From the IMG/VR virus record IMGVR_UViG_3300027704_000015, positions 1 to 64,000 of that record: DNA of 64,000 nucleotides; one strand, given 5' to 3'. Positions 41,707-48,812 of this stretch are shown in pieces (the first letter of the stretch is position 1; each line of letters begins with the position of its first letter). The translations under genes were made by a program, and so were the position numbers. The stretch comes from a virus. Under the pieces are notes generated by a model, which was not told the DNA's origin, made no database searches, and saw only the letters and a program-made list of their open reading frames with translations.

Positions 41707-42257
41707 AACAATTTTCTCAACTCTTTACTATAATAGTTATAACTGTGTTAATGGGTGTATATCTCTCAAGTATATTAGAGGTAGAGCATCAGCAGGAAGA
41801 ACTAACTAACAATCTACATTTAATCGATAGCTTAACCCGCGTCAATGATAGTCTGATACGTACAATCGATACATTACATCGTCAATCAGAAATATGGGAC
41901 TTTGGTATACAAAAGAAAACTAAATTTCTATTAAATGCAATTATTACCATTGAATCTAGTAATAACGACTCTGCATATCATGCTGGAGAAGATGCAGTTG
42001 GTTGCTTACAGATACGACCATGCATGGTTTTAGATGTTAATCGAATATTAAAAAAACAAAATAAAACAATTCAGTACACTTTAACTGATAGATGGAGTAG
42101 AGATAAATCTATTGAGATGTTTCATGTGTATTGTAACTATTATAAACTTACTACACTTGAAGCTATGGCACGTTCTTGGAACGGAGGACCTCGTGGAGCA
42201 GCTAAATCTACTACAGTAGGTTACTGGAAAAAAATACAAAATCAGTTGGAAAGCTGA
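41703..42257 (+). CDS. Membrane-anchored lytic transglycosylase (SLT-like)
   Basis: 184 aa. N-terminal membrane helix (FTIIVITVLMGVYLSSIL), coiled-coil linker, then an SLT/lysozyme-like domain: IITIESSNNDSAYH with the catalytic Glu, DAVGCLQIRP, and EAMARSWNGGPRG. Expected to cut peptidoglycan glycan strands from the periplasm. Its anchor and linker resemble those of the M23 gene at 27743, so the two may be a lysis pair. Confidence 0.8.
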   Translation: MKQFSQLFTIIVITVLMGVYLSSILEVEHQQEELTNNLHLIDSLTRVNDSLIRTIDTLHRQSEIWDFGIQKKTKFLLNAIITIESSNNDSAYHAGEDAVGCLQIRPCMVLDVNRILKKQNKTIQYTLTDRWSRDKSIEMFHVYCNYYKLTTLEAMARSWNGGPRGAAKSTTVGYWKKIQNQLES

Positions 42258-42276
42258 ATAATATTTCTTATATTTA
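42246..42276 (+). promoter_or_regulatory. Bacteroidetes-type promoter, near-leaderless
   Basis: TTG 42246-42248 inside the end of the transglycosylase gene, 20-nt spacer, TATATTTA 42269-42276; ATG at 42281, 4 nt later. Confidence 0.75.
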
Positions 42277-42280
42277 ATAT

Positions 42281-43324
42281 ATGATAAACGGAACTAGACT
42301 AGGGTATGCATGCGTCAACGCAGGACTTACCAACCGACCTAAGAAGCTTGGAGGTCGTGTAACGACTTCAAGGACGTTACGTAAATCAACTTGGCAATTA
42401 GATGAGGGTTGGGATTATGAAGCTGTAGGTGTAAAGGCATTAGATAATGCAATCGACTTACTTCATTACCTTAAGTGGAATAAAGAACATAATATTACCT
42501 TATTCCGTATTGGAAGTGAACTTATACCATGGCATGATCATTACGAATTAAAAATGTTACCTCAATTAGATGAGATAAAAGCTGCTTTATTTGAAGCTGG
42601 TGAATACGCTCGTAAACATAATATGAGAGTGACTACTCACCCTGGTCCATTTACTGTATTAGGTTCTCCTACCCCTGCGGTAGTTGATAAATCTATTATA
42701 GGTCTAGAGCGTCATTCTGAGATGTTTGATATGATGGGATTTGAGCCTTCGTTTGATAATAAGATAAATATACATATAGGTGGTGCTTATGGAGATCATG
42801 CTGCTACTGCAGTGCGATGGATAGCAGCTTGGCATAGACTATCAGATGGCTGTAAAAAGCGTTTGGTTGTTGAGAATGATGATAAAGCTAATATGTGGTC
42901 AGTGCAGATGTTATATGATTACTTCCATAAAGAGATTGGCATTCCTATTACATTTGATTACTTCCATCACAAGTTTCATACTAGCGATTTAACAGAAGAG
43001 CAAGCTCTTAAACTAGCAGCTACTACTTGGCCTGATAATGTTCGTCAATGTACCCATTATTCAGAATCTAAACGAGAAGAGGAGCTTAGAGCGTTTAATC
43101 GTATGTGTAAAGCTAATTCGATTAACCCAGATAAGATAGAGGACTGGCCTACTCTACTTGAAATGAAGAAGAAGGTAGATAAGATTAGAGCTACTGCTCA
43201 CGCAGATTATGTTATAGAAGAAATAGATACTTACGGTTTAGATATCGATATAGTATTAGAAGTAAAAGCTAAAGAGTTAGCTCTCTTTGGTTGTAGACAA
43301 GTAAACAAACAATTAATTAAATAA
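42281..43324 (+). CDS. uvsE: UV damage endonuclease (UvdE/UvsE-like)
   Basis: 347 aa. TIM-barrel enzyme recognised from RLGYACVNAGL, then LFRIGSELIPWHDH, MRVTTHPGPFTVLGSP, INIHIGGAYGDH, RLVVENDDK and PITFDYFHHKFH, which supply the metal-binding His, Glu and Asp residues. The family nicks DNA 5' of UV photoproducts, starting repair. Useful for a phage in sunlit water. The symbol is a family name, not a proven orthologue. Confidence 0.9.
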   Translation: MINGTRLGYACVNAGLTNRPKKLGGRVTTSRTLRKSTWQLDEGWDYEAVGVKALDNAIDLLHYLKWNKEHNITLFRIGSELIPWHDHYELKMLPQLDEIKAALFEAGEYARKHNMRVTTHPGPFTVLGSPTPAVVDKSIIGLERHSEMFDMMGFEPSFDNKINIHIGGAYGDHAATAVRWIAAWHRLSDGCKKRLVVENDDKANMWSVQMLYDYFHKEIGIPITFDYFHHKFHTSDLTEEQALKLAATTWPDNVRQCTHYSESKREEELRAFNRMCKANSINPDKIEDWPTLLEMKKKVDKIRATAHADYVIEEIDTYGLDIDIVLEVKAKELALFGCRQVNKQLIK

Positions 43325-43333
43325 GAGAAGATT

Positions 43334-43537
43334 ATGTATTATGTAACAAAAGTATCGGTACTTCATACCGACCCAAATTCAGGTAAAGAGAAAAAAATGA
43401 CTGAGCAGTATCTAATAGATGCGGTAAGTGTAACTGATGCAGAGGTGATTATAACTAAAGAGTTGAGCTCACAAAGTTTAGACTTTGAAGTAAAATCAGT
43501 AACGGCAAGTAAAATATTATCAGTATTATCCGCATAA
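43334..43537 (+). CDS. DUF4494-like small protein
   Basis: 67 aa. YYVTKVSVLHTDPNSGKEKK then MTEQYLIDAVSVTDAEVIIT matches the DUF4494 pattern (short strand, VTE-YLVDA-SFTEAE), a family I associate with Bacteroidetes. Function unknown. Supports a Bacteroidetes host. Confidence 0.6.
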   Translation: MYYVTKVSVLHTDPNSGKEKKMTEQYLIDAVSVTDAEVIITKELSSQSLDFEVKSVTASKILSVLSA

Positions 43538-43540
43538 TAG

Positions 43541-43571
43541 TTGGTAGTCTGAGTTATTTTTCTTATCTTTA
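43541..43571 (+). promoter_or_regulatory. Bacteroidetes-type promoter
   Basis: TTG 43541-43543, spacer of 20 beginning GTAGTCTGAGT, TATCTTTA 43564-43571; ATG at 43597. Confidence 0.75.
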
Positions 43572-43596
43572 TATATAATAATAAAAACGATAAACT

Positions 43597-43827
43597 ATGA
43601 TTTGTGTGAAATGCAATGAAGAAATTCAAGAGGGTAGACTAAAGGCTTTACCTAGTACAAAGACTTGTACTGAATGCTCAACTACTACTGCTTGGTATGT
43701 ACGTAATGTAATAGCTGGTAAAACTGAGTATATGGAGACAGAGATAATTAAAGATCCTAAAGCTATAGCTGTTATTAAAGATATGGATAAGAGGGTAGGT
43801 TGGGGAAGTAACTTAGTAAAAGTATAA
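43597..43827 (+). CDS. DksA/TraR-type C4 zinc-finger protein
   Basis: 76 aa. MICVKCNEEIQEGRLKALPS followed by TKTCTECS gives the C-x2-C...C-x2-C pattern with the conserved RLxALPxTxxC of DksA/TraR zinc fingers. Such proteins can bind in the RNA polymerase secondary channel, but this one lacks the long coiled coil. Role in transcription is an inference. Confidence 0.65.
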   Translation: MICVKCNEEIQEGRLKALPSTKTCTECSTTTAWYVRNVIAGKTEYMETEIIKDPKAIAVIKDMDKRVGWGSNLVKV

Positions 43828-43836
43828 AGAGTAAAT

Positions 43837-45504
43837 ATGAAGATATTAGGATTTCAATCTGGTCACGACGTTTCATACTGTCTTTTAGAAGACGGTATAC
43901 CGGTTATACACGAGGAGTTAGAGCGATTCACGCGTGAAAAGGAACCCCTTGGTGATGGTTTAGAGTTCGCTATTAAGAGACTACCAGAAGATGTATTTAA
44001 CGATGTAGCGTGCTATGTACATGGTAACCCTGGAGGTAGATATGGTAAGTATAAAGAGGTATGTAATAAGTCTGAAGCTGAAGATAAAATGTTATCGCGA
44101 GTGGCTTCAGGAAAAAGTGATAACTTATGCATAGGTCACCACCAATCACATGCTGCTAATGCATTCTTTTCTAGTAATTTTGATAAAGCTATAATTTTTA
44201 CTCTAGATGGTAGTGGTATGGAGAAGAGTATCACAAGAGATTATGTATACGAAAATAAAAAGCCTACCACGTTTAATGGGTTCCAAAACTTCTCATGTGC
44301 ATTTACTGTATGGCTCGGTGAAGGTAATAAGATAACACCTATACGTCGAATAGATTCAGGGTTATTTACAGTAGGATCTTCATGGAAGTACTATACTAAA
44401 GAACTGTTTGGGTTATCTAGTGGTCATCCGCACGGATTTGCCGGTGGTACAGTTATGGCTATGGCAAGTGCTGGTGATGGTAGTAAGTACTATCTTGATT
44501 TTGCAAAAGCATTTATCATGGGTGGTGGAGGTCATAGTGCAGCTGTCAAAGCTAATGTTAAAAAATATTTACCTATAGTTGCAAGGAGTGAACAGGATAG
44601 ATTTGATGTAGCAGCTGCTCTTCAAATGGCTTCAGAGCAGGTTGTATATGAGACTATGGCACCATATGTACAACACTATAAAGAAGCAAACAATATCTGT
44701 CTAGCAGGAGGAGTAGCTTTAAATACAACAATGGTAGGTAAGATGTTCGATTGGTTTCCTAAATCAAATATATTTGTATGCCCAGTGCCTTACGATGGAG
44801 GGTTAAGTATTGGATCAGCTCAGTTTGTGTGGCATCACATATTAGGCAATCCTAGAGTAAAGTGGGATACTCACCCATCACCATTTTTAGGTATGGAGTA
44901 TAGTAAACAAGATATATTAAATCATCTAGAAAAATCATCAGCCGAAGTAGTATTTAAAACAGTTACTGATGATGATGTAATTGAATTACTGGATCAACAA
45001 AATATTATATCTTTATTTCAAGGTGGAGCGGAAAGTGGTCGTAGAGCACTAGGTAATAGAAGTATAGTAGCTGATCCAAGGAGCTCGGATATGAAAGGTA
45101 AAATTAACGAAAAAGTTAAACACCGGCAGTGGTACAGACCATTTGCTCCTGCAATATTAAGAGAAGATGTTAAAGATTGGTTTGAAAAAGATATCGATAG
45201 CCCGTATATGAGTTTTATAGTTAAGTTTAAAGAGAGTGTAGTAGATAAGGTACCAGCAGTAGTGCACCTTAACGGCACAGGTAGGCTTCAGACATTAACT
45301 GAGAAAGGAAATGGTTGGTTTTATAACTTTGTAAAAAAGTGGAAAGCTAAGTCAGGTGTACCTATCTTATTAAATACCAGTTTTAATGATAGAGAGCCTA
45401 TAGTTGAAACGCCAAGTCATGCAATCAATTGCTTTATAGGTACAGATATAGATTACCTTTATTTTAGTGACTGCAAAATACTAGTAGAGAAAAAACATAA
45501 ATAA
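43837..45504 (+). CDS. Carbamoyltransferase (NodU/TobZ family)
   Basis: 555 aa, full length for the family. N-terminal ASKHA-like part: GHDVSYCLLEDGIPVIHEEL, GHHQSHAANAFF (metal-binding His), IIFTLDGSG, LAGGVALNTTM. C-terminal YrdC-like half: ALGNRSIVADPRSSDMK, RPFAPAIL and VPILLNTSFNDREPI. Family activity is transfer of carbamoyl from carbamoyl phosphate to a sugar or antibiotic hydroxyl, via carbamoyl adenylate. In phages it may modify glycans or hypermodified DNA bases; the target is unknown. Confidence 0.92.
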   Translation: MKILGFQSGHDVSYCLLEDGIPVIHEELERFTREKEPLGDGLEFAIKRLPEDVFNDVACYVHGNPGGRYGKYKEVCNKSEAEDKMLSRVASGKSDNLCIGHHQSHAANAFFSSNFDKAIIFTLDGSGMEKSITRDYVYENKKPTTFNGFQNFSCAFTVWLGEGNKITPIRRIDSGLFTVGSSWKYYTKELFGLSSGHPHGFAGGTVMAMASAGDGSKYYLDFAKAFIMGGGGHSAAVKANVKKYLPIVARSEQDRFDVAAALQMASEQVVYETMAPYVQHYKEANNICLAGGVALNTTMVGKMFDWFPKSNIFVCPVPYDGGLSIGSAQFVWHHILGNPRVKWDTHPSPFLGMEYSKQDILNHLEKSSAEVVFKTVTDDDVIELLDQQNIISLFQGGAESGRRALGNRSIVADPRSSDMKGKINEKVKHRQWYRPFAPAILREDVKDWFEKDIDSPYMSFIVKFKESVVDKVPAVVHLNGTGRLQTLTEKGNGWFYNFVKKWKAKSGVPILLNTSFNDREPIVETPSHAINCFIGTDIDYLYFSDCKILVEKKHK

Positions 45505-45505
45505 T

Positions 45506-45838
45506 ATGAATGAAATAGAAGAAATAGAACAAGATATACAAATGCTTAGATCCGCAATGGAGAATACGTTCCTGATATTAACAGGGAGAGCTACCTGGGA
45601 TAGTTTAATGGATAAAGCATCCATGCAGCCCGGCAGTATTGATCAGCATAATAATGTAGCGTTATTATTTGACCCTATGGCAGATGATTATAATCCAAAA
45701 TTCCCACACCTACATAATGATGTTGATAGTAATGAGTTATTTGACTCAATGATTGAGTATTATGTTGAGAGTGAAGAGTATGAAAAATGCGCAGAAATAT
45801 TAAAAATTAAAGAGAAGAAATATGGCACAACGAGGTAG
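45506..45838 (+). CDS. EEYEKCAE-motif protein, paralogue 1
   Basis: 110 aa. C-terminus reads MIEYYVESEEYEKCAEILKI, shared with the genes at 50909 and 54491; the N-terminal parts differ. The motif resembles the UVR-type helical hairpin (as in UvrB/UvrC) by shape, not proven. Stop overlaps the next gene's start. Confidence 0.6.
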   Translation: MNEIEEIEQDIQMLRSAMENTFLILTGRATWDSLMDKASMQPGSIDQHNNVALLFDPMADDYNPKFPHLHNDVDSNELFDSMIEYYVESEEYEKCAEILKIKEKKYGTTR

Positions 45839-46028
45839 ACCGAGATCAAAACCGGTAAAAAAATGGAATCCTAGGTATTCAAAAACAGCAGTTAGAGTAG
45901 CGATACAGAATGCATTTATGGATAATCCAGAGGTAGGAATGATGATGAACCAAAATAAGTTTACAAGTACTATACTACAGTCATGTGATACTTGGGCAGT
46001 AAATGATGGACAGACACCACCGGAGTAG
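45822..46028 (+). CDS. Small basic protein
   Basis: 68 aa, very basic N-terminus (MAQRGRPRSKPVKKWNPRYS), possible nucleic-acid binding. Overlaps the previous gene by 17 nt. Confidence 0.5.
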   Translation: MAQRGRPRSKPVKKWNPRYSKTAVRVAIQNAFMDNPEVGMMMNQNKFTSTILQSCDTWAVNDGQTPPE

Positions 46029-46031
46029 TCT

Positions 46032-46604
46032 ATGAAGATAGCTTTTTGTATACCGGGTCCAAGTTTTTCAGGATGGTTTTTAGAAAACTGGACTGCATTA
46101 ATTAAGTCTCTCCCACCTGAGATAGATTGGAGATTGTTTCGTAATTATAATCCAAACGTTCATGTAGTACGTAATCAAGTATTAGATAGGGCTAAGATGT
46201 TCAGACCAGATTACTATATGTGGATAGATAGTGATATAAATTTTACACCTGACGATTTTTATAAGCTTTTAGATCATAAGAATGTATCAATAGTATCTGG
46301 AGTGTATGTTATGAAAACAGTGCACCCTTATAATGATTTTGCATGTGGCTCGTTAGACGGTGGTACATTAACTCGAGATGATATCAAAGATAAGAAAGAA
46401 TTGATAGAAGTTAAAGCTAACGGGTTAGGTTGGATGTTAGTAAAGGCAGAGGTGTTTGAACAAATGGATCAACCATTTACGCAGGATGAACACGGTACTG
46501 GTGAAGATGCTTTATTTCAACTACGAGCTAAAGAGCTAGGATATATATCTTATATCGATCCGACACTAGTGGTTGGTCATGAAAAAGTGATGATACTTAC
46601 TTAA
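46032..46604 (+). CDS. GT-A type glycosyltransferase
   Basis: 190 aa. IAFCIPGPSFSGWFLENWTA start, then VVRNQVLDRAKMFRPDYYMW leading to IDSDINFTPDDF, where DSD is the metal-binding DxD of GT-A folds, and VSGVYVMK. Compact for a glycosyltransferase. With the cupin and carbamoyltransferase it forms a likely glycan-modification set. Confidence 0.75.
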   Translation: MKIAFCIPGPSFSGWFLENWTALIKSLPPEIDWRLFRNYNPNVHVVRNQVLDRAKMFRPDYYMWIDSDINFTPDDFYKLLDHKNVSIVSGVYVMKTVHPYNDFACGSLDGGTLTRDDIKDKKELIEVKANGLGWMLVKAEVFEQMDQPFTQDEHGTGEDALFQLRAKELGYISYIDPTLVVGHEKVMILT

Positions 46605-46678
46605 ACTGCTAGCGCAAATACTATCACCATTATTAAAATATAAATTAATGGTGCTATATCGATTTGTTTTGTTTCCAT
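46601..46678 (-). CDS. Possible 25-aa membrane peptide on the minus strand
   Basis: On the complement an ATG at 46678 opens METKQIDIAPLIYILIMVIV then FALAV and a TAA, a near-perfect single membrane helix with a charged N-terminus. It lies in an otherwise empty gap and converges on the stop of the glycosyltransferase. It would be the only minus-strand gene. Part of the DNA also forms a hairpin (46625-46653), so coding is uncertain. Confidence 0.35.
   Translation of the reverse strand: METKQIDIAPLIYILIMVIVFALAV
46625..46653 (+). terminator. Hairpin after the glycosyltransferase gene
   Basis: CACCATTA (46625-46632) and TAATGGTG (46646-46653), 8-bp perfect stem with a 13-nt AT loop, 20 nt after the stop. 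No T-run. Possible terminator. Confidence 0.4.
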
Positions 46679-46740
46679 ATTATTAATAAGTAAATATTTA
46701 TATAAGCAAACATATTAAGAGAATATTAAGAAATTATTAA

Positions 46741-47043
46741 ATGTCGAATAACAGTTTTAAAAATTTACAAAACAAACTACTCCAGTTAAAGAAGGAGATA
46801 GAGCCTGATGAGCCTAAGCGTAGAGTTGAAGCATTACGCTATATAGATGTTCTATGCAGTTTAGTTAATGATAGTTATGATCCACTAAGTACAGGTGATT
46901 ATATGTTTATAAAGACGTTAACAGATTCTATACATGAAGTAAAATACTTTGGTGGATTTACAAAAGATTCTAAGGAAAGGTTACGTGTTATAGAAAAACG
47001 ATATAATTATATACATGAAGAAGACAGAACTAACATCGAGTGA
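46741..47043 (+). CDS. Helical phage protein
   Basis: 100 aa, helical and charged (LQNKLLQLKKEIEPDEPKRR, KDSKERLRVIEKRYNYIHEE). Unknown. Overlaps the next small gene by 29 nt. Confidence 0.55.
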   Translation: MSNNSFKNLQNKLLQLKKEIEPDEPKRRVEALRYIDVLCSLVNDSYDPLSTGDYMFIKTLTDSIHEVKYFGGFTKDSKERLRVIEKRYNYIHEEDRTNIE

Positions 47044-47176
47044 AAAACTAGCTATATGTAGTTCATGTGAGCATTATTGGAAAGCAACAACGCAGTGTGG
47101 TATTTGTAAATGTTTTATGATAATAAAAGTGTTAACATCACTGCCATGTCCTGCTAAACCACCTAGATGGGAGTAA
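47015..47176 (+). CDS. 53-aa Cys-rich (zinc-binding) protein
   Basis: ATG 47015, TAA 47174-47176. AICSSCEHYWKATTQCGICK then CFMIIKVLTSLPCPAKPP has C-x2-C and C-x2-C-x-C groups, a likely zinc knuckle with the Pro-rich end typical of small phage zinc proteins. Confidence 0.6.
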   Translation: MKKTELTSSEKLAICSSCEHYWKATTQCGICKCFMIIKVLTSLPCPAKPPRWE

Positions 47177-47179
47177 GTA

Positions 47180-47353
47180 ATGAGTAAGTGGCAAGAGGAT
47201 ACATTGTATGAGATTACAATGTCAGTCCAAGCATTAGGGTTAGCAGTTAAGTTTAATAAACAAATAAAAAAGATGCAGACTCAGCCTCATCATAAACATA
47301 AGACTGTATGTGAGAGATACGAATATGCATACAGTAAGATAAAGAACAAGTAG
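47180..47353 (+). CDS. 57-aa protein
   Basis: ATG at 47180, TAG at 47351-47353. Helical, Lys/His rich (AVKFNKQIKKMQTQPHHKHK). Tight packing supports coding; unknown. Confidence 0.45.
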   Translation: MSKWQEDTLYEITMSVQALGLAVKFNKQIKKMQTQPHHKHKTVCERYEYAYSKIKNK

Positions 47354-47395
47354 AGAAATGGTTATGTGTACTAAGAAACAATTAGGGGAAACCAA

Positions 47396-47584
47396 ATGGG
47401 ACATAAAGTATTTATTAGACATACATACATATATCAATGCAGTGATAAAAATTGCAAAGGTGAATGGAAGATAAATGAAGCCGATAATATAGAAAAATTA
47501 AAATGCCCACACTGTGGTAAACACGACATTGTTGAGTATGTAATACTTGATCAAAGAGAAAAGTACAATCGAAAGTGGGAGTAG
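47396..47584 (+). CDS. Small zinc-ribbon protein
   Basis: 62 aa with IYQCSDKNCKGEW and LKCPHCGKHD, a C-x4-C...C-x2-C zinc ribbon. Function unknown. Confidence 0.6.
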   Translation: MGHKVFIRHTYIYQCSDKNCKGEWKINEADNIEKLKCPHCGKHDIVEYVILDQREKYNRKWE

Positions 47585-47601
47585 GTTGTTATTAAAAAGT
47601 T

Positions 47602-48108
47602 ATGAGTTGTCCGTATACTAGTTTAAAAAATAAAATGAAAGGTTATATTAACTTTATACTTCGACCTAAACGAGAAGAGTATGGTGGTATGCCTGTATGC
47701 CCGTTTGCAGGATCAGAGCTTGATCAAGGTAAGTTATTAATTGATATATTCGATCCTACTATAGAAAGTTTCATAGATAAGATGCAGGAGTTCAAGGATA
47801 GCAAATATAACTCTGCATTATTTGCTCAAGTTAATACTGACACTATACCAGAAGTAGATACACGAAAATATCAGTCATATTTAAACAAGCTAATTAAAAC
47901 TAGCGGGTTTACTAACTACAAGATTATATGCTTTAATCCAGAAGATACTATTACTAATATAGACGGGTTTAACCCTAGACAGTTTGCTCCTGCTTTTTTA
48001 ATTAATGTAGCAGATAAAAAAGAGCTAGGTAAAGCGCATAGGACAATTATGAAGTCAAACTATTTTGATAAAATGTCAGATGCTTATAAAAAATATCTTA
48101 AAGTTTAG
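47602..48108 (+). CDS. Phage protein of unknown function
   Basis: 168 aa. Begins MSCPYTSLKNKMKGYINFIL; alpha/beta character (DTIPEVDTRKYQSYLNKLIK, FAPAFLINVADKKELGKAHR). Not recognised. Confidence 0.55.
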   Translation: MSCPYTSLKNKMKGYINFILRPKREEYGGMPVCPFAGSELDQGKLLIDIFDPTIESFIDKMQEFKDSKYNSALFAQVNTDTIPEVDTRKYQSYLNKLIKTSGFTNYKIICFNPEDTITNIDGFNPRQFAPAFLINVADKKELGKAHRTIMKSNYFDKMSDAYKKYLKV

Positions 48109-48139
48109 TTGGTAGTGTGAAGATTATTTCGTATATTTA
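48109..48139 (+). promoter_or_regulatory. Bacteroidetes-type promoter
   Basis: TTG 48109-48111, 20-nt spacer, TATATTTA 48132-48139. It overlaps the stop of the previous gene. Over 250 nt of leader separate it from the next ATG, unlike other copies. Confidence 0.75.
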
Positions 48140-48149
48140 ATATAATTAA

Positions 48150-48370
48150 ATGGGATAGGTAACTATCTCATCAGTTATAAAACATGGAAGATACATGTTA
48201 AGAGTGGACGCGACTATGATTAAGACCGGCATCAATCGAAAGCAATGTAGCACACCTCTGACTCTTCCATAGCTCTACGAACAAAGGCCACCTTCACGTG
48301 GTGTAGGGTGTTAAGGTTAAAGTTGCTCACTATTATATCCAACTGTTTAACCCACTGAGAGCCTTTATTT
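48150..48370 (+). ncRNA. Candidate structured RNA downstream of a promoter
   Basis: No gene in this stretch. It begins with a hairpin (GGGATAG-GTAA-CTATCTC, one G-T pair) soon after the promoter. ATGGAAGA near 48184 can pair with TCTTCCAT near 48263, enclosing about 70 nt of mixed composition, and CCAC...GTGG follows near 48290-48303. Composition is more GC-rich than nearby genes. Either an independent small RNA or a long regulatory leader of the next gene. Confidence 0.4.
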
Positions 48371-48397
48371 TTAAACAAATTAAAATTGATATATAAT

Positions 48398-48640
48398 ATG
48401 AAACGATTAACCGCACATCTAGCTCACGTTAAACCTATTAAAGAAAAGGTAGGTAACGAGGGTAAATTAAAAACGATATTGAACAATACATTATCAGTTC
48501 GCAACCTTAGATCACAAGCTGATGTTCACGAAGCTCTATCTAAGATTCGTTCCAACCACACTATTGCAACATGTACCAAGCATAATCATGCTACCTGGAA
48601 TGTAGGTGATGAAATGTGGTACACTTCTAACGAAAAATAA
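48398..48640 (+). CDS. Small basic protein
   Basis: 80 aa from MKRLTAHLAHVKPIKEK (ATG 48398). His-rich end (ATCTKHNHATWNVGDEMWYT). Behind the long structured leader. Unknown. Confidence 0.5.
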   Translation: MKRLTAHLAHVKPIKEKVGNEGKLKTILNNTLSVRNLRSQADVHEALSKIRSNHTIATCTKHNHATWNVGDEMWYTSNEK

Positions 48641-48652
48641 TCCATAAAACAG

Positions 48653-48683
48653 TTGGTAGTCTGAGATTTATTTCTTATCTTTA
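48653..48683 (+). promoter_or_regulatory. Bacteroidetes-type promoter, first of a tandem pair
   Basis: TTG 48653-48655, 20-nt spacer, TATCTTTA 48676-48683. Confidence 0.75.
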
Positions 48684-48747
48684 GTATATAAAGAAAGAGA
48701 GATGAAGAACCGGACAAACTACTTATTAAAAATAACTACAGATTTAG

Positions 48748-48778
48748 TTGGTAGTCTGAGTTTTTTTTCTTATCTTTA
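48748..48778 (+). promoter_or_regulatory. Bacteroidetes-type promoter, second of a tandem pair
   Basis: TTG 48748-48750, 20-nt spacer, TATCTTTA 48771-48778, 34 nt before the VWA gene. Two copies 95 nt apart suggest strong expression. Confidence 0.75.
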
Positions 48779-48812
48779 TATTATAAATAAAGAGAGATAA
48801 ATACCTAAAATT

